From positions 1 through 50,845 of the forward strand of contig JAJPJE010000106.1 in the NCBI GenBank assembly GCA_021324365.1: a stretch of DNA of 50,845 bases, written 5' to 3'. Shown here one piece after another: positions 24,662 through 33,546 of this stretch (positions are counted from its first letter, which is position 1; the number at the start of each line of letters is the position of its first letter). Position numbers and translations under genes: made by a program. Below the pieces are notes generated by a model that was given only the letters and a program-made list of their open reading frames with translations, was not told the DNA's origin and did not search any database. Origin of the DNA: Terriglobia bacterium (GTDB lineage Bacteria; Acidobacteriota; Terriglobia; Terriglobales; Acidobacteriaceae).

Positions 24662-25420
24662 TTGCGTCGCATCCACTTCGTGATCACGGCCTTGCTGCTT
24701 GGTGCAACCACGGTTCCGGCTTTTGCGCTGCACGCTACTACGGCAAAACACCGTCATACACGTCATTTCCGACGGACCAGACACGTCTACTGGAACCCGG
24801 TGTTCCGCGGCACGCACGACGCGCTGATCCGCGAGAATGCGGTACTGGATGAGCTGCAACTGCCTCGAATCGAGAACGAGGAGCAACTGGTGCAGTTGGA
24901 GCAGTCGGAAGAACTCGTGCCGTTAAGGTCCAGCAACTATCTCACTGTTGCGACGAATCTGACAGAAACCCGCCGGTATTGCCGTCCTTGGACGCGCGAC
25001 TTCGTCGAGGATTTCAGCCAGGACTTCTATAACGAATTTCACCGGCCCATCACTGTAACGTCCGCGGTCCGTACCGTTCAACAGCAGCACAAGCTGCGCC
25101 GCCACAATCGCAACGCTGCGCCCGAGTTGGGCGATACCGCTTCCACCCACCTGACTGGGGTGACGATCGATATCCTGAGGCGCGGCCTGACGCGCAAGCA
25201 GATGCAGTGGGTGAATGCGTATTTCATGCCGCTGAACGACCAGGGTCTGATTGCGCCAGTGGAAGAGCGGCGCCAGCCAGTGTTCCATATCATGGTTTTT
25301 AACCAGTACAGCGATTGGCGCGAGCAGAAAAAGCTCGGCAACGAGAAGATGGCTGCGTCACCGCAGGTGCTCGATGTTTCGGGCACATCAGCTCCCGCTC
25401 AACTACCTGGCGAACACTGA
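24662..25420 (+). CDS. exported DUF5715 protein with LAS-peptidase-like motif
   Basis: 252 residues from TTG 24662. Signal peptide LRRIHFVITALLLGATTVPAFALHA, then a basic stretch with HRHTRHFRRTRH. The conserved core runs from 'SSNYLTVATNLTETRRYCRPW' to the C-terminus and is DUF5715-like. Within it, STHLTGVTID (about 161-170) fits the SxHxxGxxxD metal-site motif of LAS peptidases (VanX/VanY/DD-carboxypeptidase, M15-like), and PVFHIMVF (about 204-211) could supply the second His; 'TSAVRT' upstream resembles the Arg-containing segment of the same enzymes. A periplasmic peptidoglycan peptidase is therefore plausible but unproven. No sign of an operon partner. Confidence 0.75.
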   Translation: MRRIHFVITALLLGATTVPAFALHATTAKHRHTRHFRRTRHVYWNPVFRGTHDALIRENAVLDELQLPRIENEEQLVQLEQSEELVPLRSSNYLTVATNLTETRRYCRPWTRDFVEDFSQDFYNEFHRPITVTSAVRTVQQQHKLRRHNRNAAPELGDTASTHLTGVTIDILRRGLTRKQMQWVNAYFMPLNDQGLIAPVEERRQPVFHIMVFNQYSDWREQKKLGNEKMAASPQVLDVSGTSAPAQLPGEH

Positions 25421-25504
25421 AACGACTCCGATAATTGTCTATAGGCTTTCAAGATGACTTTTTGAGGCGCAAGCTGCGAAAATGTCGCGCGGAGGTCTAA
25501 CTGG

Positions 25505-26137
25505 ATGAAAAAGAGTTTCGGATTCTTACTGCCCCTCGCCCTGATCGTCTCTGCTGCGGCGCAAACAGCACCCAAGCCCCACCCGACCGCGATCATAGAA
25601 ACTACCATGGGAAACATCACGTGTGAGCTGTTTCCCGACAAGGCTCCCATGACCGTGGCCAACTTCATCGGTTTGGCTACCGGTACCAAGGACTGGATCA
25701 ACCCGGCTTCGCATGTAAAAAAGCACGGTGTTCCCCTTTATGACGGGACGATATTCCATCGCGTGATTCCCGACTTCATGATCCAAGGCGGTGATCCCCT
25801 TGGCAATGGGGTAGGTGACGCCGGTTACACATTTAAAGATGAATTCAGCGATCTGCGCTTCGATATTCCCGGACGTCTGGCGATGGCCAACAGCGGTCCA
25901 AACACAAACAGTTCGCAGTTCTTCATTACGCAAGTCCCCACGCCCCATCTCAATAACCGCCACACGATCTTCGGACAGTGCAGCCCGGTGTCGCTGATCG
26001 GGGAGATTGCGCGCCAGCCCCGGAACCAGACGACCGATCGTCCATTCCGGCCTGTAAAGATCAACCACATCAAGATCATTCAGGCGGGGCAGACTGCGTC
26101 GGCGCCGAAAACGATCGCTACGTCCACCAAGAAATAG
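25505..26137 (+). CDS. exported cyclophilin-type peptidyl-prolyl isomerase
   Basis: 210 residues with a signal peptide ([19 protein letters not shown]). Single cyclophilin domain: [26 protein letters not shown], the catalytic [15 protein letters not shown] (Arg, Phe, Gln conserved), [15 protein letters not shown] and LNNRHTIFG, where human cyclophilin A has Trp; Trp is replaced by Asn-Asn-Arg/His context as in most bacterial homologues. A low-complexity tail (about 190-210, Ala/Thr/Ser/Lys) follows. Catalyses proline isomerisation for proteins folding in the periplasm. A hairpin terminator (26163-26189) separates it from the cytosolic paralogue. Confidence 0.92.
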   Translation: MKKSFGFLLPLALIVSAAAQTAPKPHPTAIIETTMGNITCELFPDKAPMTVANFIGLATGTKDWINPASHVKKHGVPLYDGTIFHRVIPDFMIQGGDPLGNGVGDAGYTFKDEFSDLRFDIPGRLAMANSGPNTNSSQFFITQVPTPHLNNRHTIFGQCSPVSLIGEIARQPRNQTTDRPFRPVKINHIKIIQAGQTASAPKTIATSTKK

Positions 26138-26162
26138 TTGATCCGCTACAATGTTGTGAAAC

Positions 26163-26189
26163 GGCGGCCCACCCGGCCGCCAGTTTTTT
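26163..26189 (+). terminator. Rho-independent terminator after the exported cyclophilin gene
   Basis: GGCGGCC (26163-26169), loop CACCC, GGCCGCC (26175-26181), AG, then six T (26184-26189). Perfect 7-bp GC stem 25 nt after the stop codon. Confidence 0.85.
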
Positions 26190-26207
26190 GCGGTGAGAAA
26201 GGAATCT

Positions 26208-26735
26208 ATGGCACGTCAGCCGGGAACGTACGCAATCTTCGAAACTTCTGAAGGAAATATCGTGGTTCGCCTGTTTGAAAAAGACGCTCCTAAAACGGTA
26301 GCAAACTTTGTGGAACTCGCCGAAGGTAACCGCGAGTGGACGCATCCGGTGAGCCGGAAGAAGTCAAAGGATCCGCTGTATAACGGAACCATCTTCCATC
26401 GTGTGATTCCGAATTTCATGATCCAGGGCGGAGATCCAGCTGGCACGGGTTTCGGAGGACCGGGATATCAGTTCGAGGATGAAACTAAGGGCTCACCACA
26501 TAAGTTCGATAAGCCGGGCAAGGTGGCGATGGCTAATGCCGGTCCGAATACGAATGGGTCGCAGATCTTCATTACGGTCGCGGCTACCCCGTGGTTGACG
26601 GGAAATCACACCATCTTCGGAGAAGTGGTGGAAGGACAGGATGTGGCCGATAAAATCTCGAAGGTGGCCAAGAATCGGCAGGATAAACCGCTGCAAGACG
26701 TCACGGTAAAGGCGGTGAAGATCGAGAGAGTCTAA
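26208..26735 (+). CDS. ppiB: cytosolic cyclophilin-type peptidyl-prolyl isomerase
   Basis: 175 residues from ATG 26208, with AAAGGA just upstream; an in-frame GTG at 26193 is less likely. No signal peptide, so cytosolic. Cyclophilin domain with [35 protein letters not shown] and LTGNHTIFGEVVEG. It shares most of its length with the exported protein just upstream, including the rare insert after GLATG / ELAEG (WINP/WTHPVSRKKSKDPLY), so the pair looks like a local duplication that gained a signal peptide, or the reverse. Confidence 0.93.
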   Translation: MARQPGTYAIFETSEGNIVVRLFEKDAPKTVANFVELAEGNREWTHPVSRKKSKDPLYNGTIFHRVIPNFMIQGGDPAGTGFGGPGYQFEDETKGSPHKFDKPGKVAMANAGPNTNGSQIFITVAATPWLTGNHTIFGEVVEGQDVADKISKVAKNRQDKPLQDVTVKAVKIERV

Positions 26736-26826
26736 GGGGAAATTGGTAATTGAGTAATTTGTAATTTGACAATTGAAAACCGAAGCGGTGCCCGGTCTTA
26801 TGCGCTCGTGATAAGCATTAAAGCGA

Positions 26827-26865
26827 TCCCAGGTTAGCGCCGAGCAGAACGGTGCGAACCTGGGA
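26827..26865. terminator. bidirectional hairpin between ppiB and mdh
   Basis: TCCCAGGTT (26827-26835) and AACCTGGGA (26857-26865) form a perfect 9-bp stem that extends inward with one mismatch and one G-U pair (AGCGCC/GGTGCG). It sits between two convergent genes. There is no long T-run on either side. Confidence 0.55.
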
Positions 26866-26890
26866 CATCAGAAAGAAGCAGCCAGACCTT

Positions 26891-27817
26891 TTACACGCCA
26901 ATTACGGCGACGAGTTCTTTCACTGCGCCGGCGCTCTTCTGCAGGGCGGCCTGCTCGTCCGAAGTCAGCTTGATCTCAAGAATTTGCTCAATTCCCTTCG
27001 CACCCAATTTGCAAGGCACGCCGACAAATAATCCTTTAATCCCATATTCCCCGTTTAGATAAGCAGCGCAAGGAAGGATCTTCTTCTTGTCTTTCAGGAT
27101 TGCTTCGACCATTTCTGTGAAGGCAGCCGATGGCGCGTAATAAGCACTGCCGGTCTTGAGATATTTCACGATTTCTGCGCCGCCATCGCGCGTACGTTGC
27201 ACCAGGCGCTCGATCGTCGCTGCATCCATCAGTTCGGTTATAGGAATGCCAGCTACAGTCGAATAGCGTGCAAGGGGAACCATTGTGTCGCCATGACCGC
27301 CGAGCACGAACGCTGTAACGTTCTCGACGCTGACTTTCAGTTCGTCGGCGATAAAAGTGCGAAAACGCGAAGAATCGAGCACGCCAGCCATACCGATAAC
27401 GCGCTCGCGCGGGAAGCCGCTAAGTTTGTAGGCGGCTTGGGCCATCGCATCCAAAGGATTGGAAACGATGATCAGGATGCAATGCGGAGAATGCTTCACC
27501 ACCTTGGAGACCACGTCAGACATGATTTTGTGGTTTGTATTGAGCAGGTCGTCACGACTCATGCCGGGCTTACGCGGAACACCTGCTGTGATCACGACGA
27601 TATCGGAATTGGCGGTGTCGGCATAATCGTTGGTGCCAAGCACGTGCGAGTCTTTCTTTTCGATCGGCATGGCTTCCAGCAGATCAAGCGATTTGCCTTG
27701 CGGTACGCCATCGAGAATATCGATCAGGACCACGTCCGCCAGTTCCTTGGCCGCGATCCAGTGCGCACCGGTAGCCCCCACGTTACCTGAGCCCACAACC
27801 GTTACCTTGTTACGCAT
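26891..27817 (-). CDS. mdh: malate dehydrogenase (LDH-like type)
   Basis: 308 residues. NAD-binding VVGSGNVGA at the N-terminus, [38 protein letters not shown] (mobile loop with the Arg that selects malate over lactate), VSNPLDAMA and [18 protein letters not shown] with the catalytic His. Interconverts malate and oxaloacetate in the TCA cycle. ATG 27817 is chosen: AAAGGA lies 7 nt upstream, while a longer frame (from 27847) adds ten residues before the Rossmann strand. It lies 56 bp downstream of icd on the same strand, probably one transcript. Confidence 0.95.
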   Translation of the reverse strand: MRNKVTVVGSGNVGATGAHWIAAKELADVVLIDILDGVPQGKSLDLLEAMPIEKKDSHVLGTNDYADTANSDIVVITAGVPRKPGMSRDDLLNTNHKIMSDVVSKVVKHSPHCILIIVSNPLDAMAQAAYKLSGFPRERVIGMAGVLDSSRFRTFIADELKVSVENVTAFVLGGHGDTMVPLARYSTVAGIPITELMDAATIERLVQRTRDGGAEIVKYLKTGSAYYAPSAAFTEMVEAILKDKKKILPCAAYLNGEYGIKGLFVGVPCKLGAKGIEQILEIKLTSDEQAALQKSAGAVKELVAVIGV

Positions 27818-27873
27818 GAGGAAGTCCTTTCTATCAATCGGGTCCACTTCATCTAGAAATGCTTGTTGCCAAA

Positions 27874-29295
27874 CTAGCTTGCAGCAGATAACGAAACGTC
27901 CATATTTTTTATGACGTAGTCGGCGAACTCGCTGGTCTTAACCTTCGTCGCTCCTTCCATCATGCGATGGAAGTCGTAGGTAACCTTCTTCTGCTCAATG
28001 GTACGCCGCATGCCTTCTTCAACCAGACGCGCCGCCTCTGACCAGCCGAGGAAGTCGAGCATCATCACACCGGACAGGATGACTGAGCCAGGGTTAATGA
28101 CGTCCTGATCGGCGTACTTCGGAGCCGTGCCGTGGGTGGCTTCAAAAATGGCGTATCCATCGCCGATGTTGGCACCCGGTGCGATACCGAGTCCGCCGAC
28201 CTGAGCTGCGCAGGCATCGGAGATATAGTCCCCGTTGAGGTTGGGCGTAGCAAGGACTGAGTATTCATCAGGCCGGGTTACCACCTGCTGGAAGATCGAA
28301 TCGGCTATGCGATCGTTGATCATCAGCTTCGATTTCCACTTACCGTTTCCATGCGAGGGGTAGATGGAATCGAGCACTCCTTTCACTTCCTTGTAGAGTG
28401 CGTCGCGGAAGTCCTGGGTGGCATATTCGAGTCCGGGTTCAATCATCGCGGCGTTCTGCTCAACGGAGAGGGTTGGATTCTTGTCTTTGTTATCTAGAAT
28501 CCAACTTTCGCGCTCGGTTACAACGCGATCGCGAAATTCCTGCGTCGCCAATTCATAACCCCACTCGCGAAAAGCCCCTTCCGTAAACTTCTGAATATTG
28601 CCCTTGTGTACAAGGGTGACCGATTTCCGCTTGTTGCTTAGAGCGAACTCAATCGCTCGGCGCACGAGGCGCTTGGTTCCGGAAACCGAAATCGGCTTAA
28701 TGCCGACGCCAGAATCGGGGCGAACCTTCTTCTTGCCGTCCTTTAACATGTCGTTATTGAGGAAGTCTATAAGGCGCTTCGCTTCGGGTGTTCCCTGCTT
28801 CCACTCGATCCCCGCGTACACGTCTTCCGTGTTCTCGCGGAAGATCACGATATCCATCAAATCAGGACGCTTCACCGGCGATGGTGCGCCGTAATACTTC
28901 ACCGGACGGACGCAGGCATAGAGGTCGAGGATCTGACGAAGCGCGACGTTAAGAGAGCGAATGCCGCCACCGACAGGCGTTGTAAGAGGTCCCTTGATGC
29001 CGACGCGGAGCTCCTTCATGGCAGCTACAGTATCGTCGGGCAGCCACGTTTTGAACTTCATCATTGATTTCTCGCCCGCGAACACCTCATACCACACGAT
29101 GCGGCGCTTGCCGTGGTAAGCCTTCTTTACTGCGGCGTCGAACACCCGCACGGAAGCTTTCCATATGTCTCTCCCGGTTCCGTCACCTTCGATAAAAGGA
29201 ATGATCGGATTATCAGGGACGGTATAGCTGCCATTGGTGTACGAGATCCGGGTTCCATCATTGGGAACCGGAAGGCCGTTGAAAGAAGACGTCAT
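27874..29295 (-). CDS. icd: isocitrate dehydrogenase (NADP+), monofunctional type I
   Basis: 473 residues. [27 protein letters not shown] (substrate Ser/Asn/Arg region), [17 protein letters not shown] (Lys and Asn of the active site), [26 protein letters not shown] and [26 protein letters not shown] are all conserved, as in the E. coli-type dimeric enzyme. Oxidatively decarboxylates isocitrate to 2-oxoglutarate. Start ATG 29295 has GGAGG 5 nt upstream; earlier in-frame Met at 29379 would add 28 residues that match nothing. A palindrome lies 80 bp upstream. First gene of icd-mdh. Confidence 0.95.
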   Translation of the reverse strand: MTSSFNGLPVPNDGTRISYTNGSYTVPDNPIIPFIEGDGTGRDIWKASVRVFDAAVKKAYHGKRRIVWYEVFAGEKSMMKFKTWLPDDTVAAMKELRVGIKGPLTTPVGGGIRSLNVALRQILDLYACVRPVKYYGAPSPVKRPDLMDIVIFRENTEDVYAGIEWKQGTPEAKRLIDFLNNDMLKDGKKKVRPDSGVGIKPISVSGTKRLVRRAIEFALSNKRKSVTLVHKGNIQKFTEGAFREWGYELATQEFRDRVVTERESWILDNKDKNPTLSVEQNAAMIEPGLEYATQDFRDALYKEVKGVLDSIYPSHGNGKWKSKLMINDRIADSIFQQVVTRPDEYSVLATPNLNGDYISDACAAQVGGLGIAPGANIGDGYAIFEATHGTAPKYADQDVINPGSVILSGVMMLDFLGWSEAARLVEEGMRRTIEQKKVTYDFHRMMEGATKVKTSEFADYVIKNMDVSLSAAS

Positions 29296-29374
29296 CAGAA
29301 CCTCCAGAGAAAATTTGCCGCTATTGTTCCGGCGAAATGATACATGGCCGGACACACACCATTTCACGACACAG

Positions 29375-29392
29375 ATCACACCCAGGTGTGAT
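29375..29392. promoter_or_regulatory. perfect palindrome upstream of icd (candidate operator)
   Basis: ATCACACC-CA-GGTGTGAT, an 18-bp site with perfect 8-bp arms. It is about 80 bp upstream of the icd start and about 35 bp upstream of a possible -10 hexamer TATCAT (complement of 29337-29342), for which no good -35 is seen. A weak -35 with an upstream palindrome fits an activator site, by inference. It lies in the icd/helicase divergent region and could serve either side. Confidence 0.5.
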
Positions 29393-29600
29393 GAGCGCGT
29401 CCTGACTCCGGCACACAGCTCTCTGTGTAAGACCGAAACCGGACGGAAAGGCCGGGAGTTGGTGCAGGAACTAAGTCATCCGGAATGACGGAGATGCAGC
29501 CTCCGGACGTGTGATCATCATATCCTACTGGCGACAGCGCGCGCGAGAAGAAAGGTCCGCCGCCAAAGTGCGCTGCGTCACACCAAAATGGCAAAGCAAT

Positions 29601-29629
29601 TAGGCAGAGAAGCGGGATGCATGTATACT
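29601..29629 (+). promoter_or_regulatory. sigma70-type promoter for the DEAD-box helicase gene
   Basis: TAGGCA (29601-29606), 17-bp spacer, TATACT (29624-29629); four and five of six consensus matches. A start near 29636 implies a leader of 110-190 nt depending on the start codon used, long enough for RNA-level control, as in cold-shock helicases. Confidence 0.5.
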
Positions 29630-29823
29630 GCTTATGACGCTAGTGGCCACGGTTCGCTTGTGGTGCGGCAGTCCGACCTAAACACCCGGCCTGGTTTTAT
29701 CTCCGCTATTCCTGCTCTCCGTTTGTTTCAAGCGCCAAATTAAAAGAAGTGAGCGACTTCTATTTGTCGCGATGGCACCTGAGTGTGCGGCGCAAGAGGT
29801 CTCTCCAGGAAAGTACGATTCGA

Positions 29824-31023
29824 ATGACAAGTTTCACTGAAATGCCTCTCTCAGCTGGCCTCCAGCACAGATTGAAGGCAAACAATTTTTACAATCCAAC
29901 CCCAGTACAAGAGGCGGTGATCCCGCACGCTTTAGAGGGTAAGGACATTCTGGCAACGGCGCAGACCGGCACGGGTAAGACCCTCGCGTTCTTGCTGCCA
30001 GTCATCGAGCGGCTGCAAAAAAGCACTGCAGCACGCACCGTTGAAGTTCTGGTGCTGCTGCCGACGCGCGAACTGGCGCTGCAGGTTGAAGAACAATATG
30101 ACGCACTGCGCGGCAAGAAGCTGGCGAAAGCGGCTGTCGTGATTGGGGGCGTACCAGAGAAACGCCAGATCCAGGCGATTCGCTCTGGTGCACAGGTGGT
30201 AATCGCCACCCCCGGACGTCTGGAAGATCTATTAAGTCGCAAATTGGTCGATCTACGCCGCGTTTGCATGCTGGTTCTGGACGAAGCCGACCGCATGCTG
30301 GATATGGGCTTCCTCCCTGCTCTACGAAGGATCGCAGCGGTACTGCCGAAAGATCGTCAGACCCTGTGTTTCTCCGCAACGCTCGAAGCTTCGGTTGCCG
30401 GACTGGTAAGCGACTACACACGGAATCCGGTGCGCATCGCTCTAGGCTCGACTCTTAAGCCTGCCGAAAGCGTCGAACTGCACGCCTTCGAAGTTTCCCC
30501 GACTGAGAAGTTCGGGCTGTTAACGCAATTATTGCGTGATGAACAGGGTCGAACTCTGATCTTCGCGCGCACCAAACGCGGCACGGAGCGCCTTGCAAAA
30601 AACCTGATCCGGGATGGATTCCTCGCGGCTATGATTCATGGCGATCGTTCCCAGTCACAGAGAATCTCCGCGCTCAACGGATTCGAGGAAGGCCGCTTTA
30701 AGGTGCTGGTTGCTACGGACGTTGCATCTCGGGGCATTCACGTACAGGATATAGCGCACGTGATTAACTATGACTTGCCGGCTATCCCGGAGGATTTCAT
30801 TCACCGTGTGGGACGAACGGGCCGCGCCGGTGCACGGGGACGAGCGTCGACACTGGTTTCCTCGGCAGAGATGCTGGAACTGAAGAACATCGAGAAAGCG
30901 CTGAAACTGCGGCTGGAACGCAAACGGATGGATCGCGAGCGACTGGCTGTGAAGGGCGCTGCCCGGGTAAATACCCTCGCCAGCAGGACGTTGGCAGCGA
31001 TGCCGGGTGAGGTCTTCGCCTAA
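29824..31023 (+). CDS. DEAD-box ATP-dependent RNA helicase (RhlE-like)
   Basis: 399 residues if started at ATG 29824; a GTG at 29749 would give 424, but the extra 25 residues are unlike the family, whose members begin about where MTSFTEMPLSAGL does. Q motif (FYNPTPVQEAVIP), Walker A AQTGTGKT (46-53), PTRELALQ, ATPGRLEDLL, LDEADRMLDMGF, SATLEA (motif III), then domain 2 with IFARTKRGTERLA, TDVASRGIHVQD and HRVGRTGRAGARG. It unwinds short RNA duplexes using ATP, e.g. in ribosome assembly or mRNA decay. Followed by an RRM protein gene 236 bp downstream. Confidence 0.92.
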   Translation: MTSFTEMPLSAGLQHRLKANNFYNPTPVQEAVIPHALEGKDILATAQTGTGKTLAFLLPVIERLQKSTAARTVEVLVLLPTRELALQVEEQYDALRGKKLAKAAVVIGGVPEKRQIQAIRSGAQVVIATPGRLEDLLSRKLVDLRRVCMLVLDEADRMLDMGFLPALRRIAAVLPKDRQTLCFSATLEASVAGLVSDYTRNPVRIALGSTLKPAESVELHAFEVSPTEKFGLLTQLLRDEQGRTLIFARTKRGTERLAKNLIRDGFLAAMIHGDRSQSQRISALNGFEEGRFKVLVATDVASRGIHVQDIAHVINYDLPAIPEDFIHRVGRTGRAGARGRASTLVSSAEMLELKNIEKALKLRLERKRMDRERLAVKGAARVNTLASRTLAAMPGEVFA

Positions 31024-31259
31024 GGCGCCGCGTGTCTTCAATTCGGGAAACTCAGGTATGCTTCGGTTTTCACTTGCCGCGGAGTTTCCCGCTGTATACA
31101 GTTAAGTTCTGTTTTCGCTCTGCTTCGCTGCTGCTTCGCGTTCACTGCGTAATCAGGTAGACGGGCCCCAACTCGCACCCGCCCCGATGGTTTTCAATCT
31201 CGGATCTCGACCACTACTCAGAGCCCATTCCAGCTTATGGAATTCGGAAGGAACATCCT

Positions 31260-31610
31260 GTGAAGAAACTCTACGTCGGCAATTTCTCATTCGCGACAAC
31301 TGAAGCTGATCTCCGCGATCTGTTCTCACCATTTGGTGCAGTAGAAAGCGTTTCCGTGGTAACTGACCGCGATACAGGCCGTTCGCGCGGGTTTGGATTC
31401 GTAGAAATGGCAAATGACAATGAAGCGGAGGCCGCCATCACAGGTCTGAGTGGTAGAGAAGTCGGCGGCCGGGCATTGACCGTGAACGAAGCGCGTCCTA
31501 AAACAGAGCGCGGCGGCGGTGGCGGTGGACGAGGCGGTTTTGGCGGGGGGCGTCGCGACGATCGCGGCGGCCATGGTGGCCGGGGACAACGGCGAGAACC
31601 GCGCTGGTAG
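31260..31610 (+). CDS. RRM-type RNA-binding protein with RGG tail
   Basis: 116 residues from GTG 31260 with AAGGA about 7 nt upstream. A single RRM domain (about 3-80): RNP2 LYVGNF (4-9), RNP1 RGFGFVEM (43-50). The C-terminal tail (about 84-116) is Gly/Arg-rich, ending in RRDDRGGHGGRGQRREPRW, as in cyanobacterial and acidobacterial cold-inducible RNA-binding proteins. It likely binds single-stranded RNA. Its ~236-nt upstream region has no gene and may be a regulatory 5' leader. Placed after a DEAD-box helicase, it suggests a shared role in RNA remodelling, which is inference. Confidence 0.9.
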   Translation: MKKLYVGNFSFATTEADLRDLFSPFGAVESVSVVTDRDTGRSRGFGFVEMANDNEAEAAITGLSGREVGGRALTVNEARPKTERGGGGGGRGGFGGGRRDDRGGHGGRGQRREPRW

Positions 31611-31626
31611 ATTAAACTCCAGGTTT

Positions 31627-31654
31627 GATCGGGGCTTCCCCGGAAGCCTCGATC
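31627..31654. terminator. hairpin after the RRM gene
   Basis: GATCG-G-GGCTTCC / GGAAGCC-T-CGATC: a stem of 13 pairs (one G-U) with a 2-nt apex, 16 nt after the RRM stop. No U-run follows (CGAAAATCCC), so termination could be Rho-assisted, or the hairpin could stabilise the 3' end. Confidence 0.5.
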
Positions 31655-31835
31655 CGAAAATCCCTACGCAAGCTGGGCGATCACCGATAGCACGCATCGC
31701 TTTTATCTCTGCAATATCCTTCCTTACGGTCCAGTACGGAAGAGTAAGATAAAGGTTCACCGCAAACGTAAGTCAGGATCGCTTGGTATGCGGGACTGAG
31801 ATCAGAAAGGAATACCGGGAGCCGAATTCCTCTTT

Positions 31836-32747
31836 ATGGATTTCGACCAGCTGGAAACATTCCTGGAGGTAGCCCGCCTCAGCAGTTTTTCACGCGCGGC
31901 AGAGAAACGTTTCAGAACTCAGCCCGCCATTTCTGCACAGATTCGGGCGCTGGAAGAAGAGGTCGGGGCGAAGCTGCTGGATCGCTCCGGTGGGAAAGTT
32001 GCGCTCACCAGTCCCGGAAAGATATTCCAGAAATACGCAGAGGACACGATCCAGGCTCGCCGGTCGATGCTGACAGCGATTGCCGAAATGGAGCGCGTCC
32101 CGCGAGGCGAAATAATCGTTGGCGCAAACGAAGGGACGTGTCTCTACATACTACCGGAAGTTTTCGCCAGCTTTAAAAAGCAATACCCCAATGTCGCGGT
32201 AAACATCCGCCGCTTCGAATCGTCAAAAGTACTGGAGTCGGTCATCGAGCACGTGATCGATTTTGGGGTGGTGTCATTGCCCGTTCCCGACAATCGACTG
32301 ACTGTGGTACCGATCCACCGCGATGAACTCGTGGTGGCCTGCTCCCCCCAGCACCCGTTGGCGAAATCGAAGACGGTAGATGTGGCCACTTTAGCCGAAT
32401 ATCCCTTATTGCTCCCTAAATATGGACGAACGCGGGAAGCAATCGATGACCTTTTCCACGAACGGCGCCTGAAGCCGAATGTTTCAATGGATCTCGATTC
32501 CAGCGAATTGCTAAAGCGATTCGCCGCCGCGGACGTAGGTATTGGGCTGATCCCTCGTTCCAACGTTCAGGAAGATGTGAAGGCGAAAATCCTGGTGGCT
32601 CTGACGCTTTCGGACGTGCAGTTGCGCCGCGATCTTGCACTTGTTTTCCGTAAAGATAAAGCCCTGAGCCGCGCCGCAATGGCGTTTATGGATATCGCCG
32701 TCCGGCAAAAGAAGGTAGAGCACGCGCTGGCGCAGGTAACGAAGTAG
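31836..32747 (+). CDS. LysR-family transcriptional regulator
   Basis: 303 residues. N-terminal winged helix-turn-helix (1-60: MDFDQLETFLEVARLSSFSRAAEKRF...QPAISAQIRALEEEVGAKLLDR...), a linker helix, then the two-lobed periplasmic-binding-like effector domain (about 90-295: GEIIVGANEGTCLYILPEVFASFKKQYPNV...). LTTRs usually control a neighbouring divergent or nearby gene. The nearest same-strand candidate is the arginine decarboxylase gene starting 137 bp downstream; no divergent gene is adjacent. The effector is unknown. Confidence 0.92.
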   Translation: MDFDQLETFLEVARLSSFSRAAEKRFRTQPAISAQIRALEEEVGAKLLDRSGGKVALTSPGKIFQKYAEDTIQARRSMLTAIAEMERVPRGEIIVGANEGTCLYILPEVFASFKKQYPNVAVNIRRFESSKVLESVIEHVIDFGVVSLPVPDNRLTVVPIHRDELVVACSPQHPLAKSKTVDVATLAEYPLLLPKYGRTREAIDDLFHERRLKPNVSMDLDSSELLKRFAAADVGIGLIPRSNVQEDVKAKILVALTLSDVQLRRDLALVFRKDKALSRAAMAFMDIAVRQKKVEHALAQVTK

Positions 32748-32883
32748 CACGCCCCCCTCACCCCCATTTACGCTCTGTTAACAAATGTGAAATTTTCCAG
32801 CTGGTGTTTTTTTCTATGCCTTCGCAGCGCTCGCACGTGTTAACTTTTGGAGTTTCCCATTTATATCGGCGGAGGAACAGGAA

Positions 32884-33441
32884 TTGGCAAAAGACATGGT
32901 CCCCAAGCGCATCTTTCTCACCAAGGGAGTGGGAAAGCATAGAGAGCGGCTGACGTCATTTGAGCTGGCTCTGCGCGATGCAGGGATCGCCGCACAGAAT
33001 CTAGTTCGAGTTTCCTCGATCTTCCCTCCTAATTGCAAAATGATCAGCCGCAAAGAAGGTTTGCAATATCTTGATCCTGGTCAGGTCACGTTTGCCGTGG
33101 TGGCGGAAAATTCCACGCGGGAACCCCACCGCCTGCTGGCTTCGAGTATTGGCGTGGCGATTCCAGCGGACAGAAATGTCTACGGCTATCTCAGCGAGCA
33201 CCACTCTTTCGGAGAAACCGAAGATGCCGCAGGAGACTATGCCGAAGAACTCGCAGCGGAAATGCTGGCGACGACGTTGGACGTGGAATTCGATCCCGAC
33301 AAGTCCTGGGACGAGAAGAAGCAGATTTACCGCCTGTCGAATAAGATTGTGCGCACGATGAATATGACGCAGTCGGCGGTAGGAGACAAAAAAGGCCGCT
33401 GGACAACGGTAATCGCTGCGGCAATCCTGATTTTCGAGTAG
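32884..33441 (+). CDS. pdaD: pyruvoyl-dependent arginine decarboxylase
   Basis: 185 residues from TTG 32884, with GGAGG (32871-32875) 8 nt upstream. Converts L-arginine to agmatine and CO2 using a self-generated pyruvoyl group instead of PLP. The sequence [11 protein letters not shown] matches the family's self-cleavage site; by homology with the Methanocaldococcus enzyme the chain splits between Ser44 and Ser45, and Ser45 becomes the pyruvoyl group. [22 protein letters not shown] and the C-terminal A-A-A-x-L-x-F/Y end are also typical. Same neighbourhood as agmatine deiminase, N-carbamoylputrescine amidase and a DHS-like enzyme, which consume its product in order. Confidence 0.92.
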   Translation: MAKDMVPKRIFLTKGVGKHRERLTSFELALRDAGIAAQNLVRVSSIFPPNCKMISRKEGLQYLDPGQVTFAVVAENSTREPHRLLASSIGVAIPADRNVYGYLSEHHSFGETEDAAGDYAEELAAEMLATTLDVEFDPDKSWDEKKQIYRLSNKIVRTMNMTQSAVGDKKGRWTTVIAAAILIFE

Positions 33442-33455
33442 CCTGCGCAAAGCTC

Positions 33456-33540
33456 AGCCGCTGATCGACGCAGACTGATAACGATTGATTTCCTGAATCG
33501 CCATTCAGAAAGCCGGCATTATCCGCGTAAATCAGCGGCT
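33456..33540. repeat. 85-bp inverted-repeat element with inner hairpin between pdaD and speY
   Basis: AGCCGCTGAT (33456-33465) and ATCAGCGGCT (33531-33540) are perfect 10-bp inverted arms; beyond them the inner flank continues imperfectly (CGACGCAGA versus TCCGCGTAA, about 15 of 18 matches over the extended arm). Between them lies a separate hairpin CTGAAT-CGCC-ATTCAG (33493-33508). It fills most of the convergent intergenic space. It may be a bidirectional terminator or a small REP/MITE-like element. Confidence 0.6.
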
Positions 33541-33546
33541 CTGTTG

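Larger units (their letters stand above)
29296..29748. other. icd / DEAD-box helicase divergent intergenic region
   Basis: About 450 bp without a gene. Besides the palindrome 29375-29392 and the promoter-like hexamers at 29601-29629, I see no further gene, RNA or repeat here. The part after 29630 is the leader of the helicase transcript. Confidence 0.6.

Noticed and set aside
26745-26780. AT-rich run with TAATT repeated three times
   Set aside because: Short and simple; may be chance or a decayed terminator tail, not enough to annotate.
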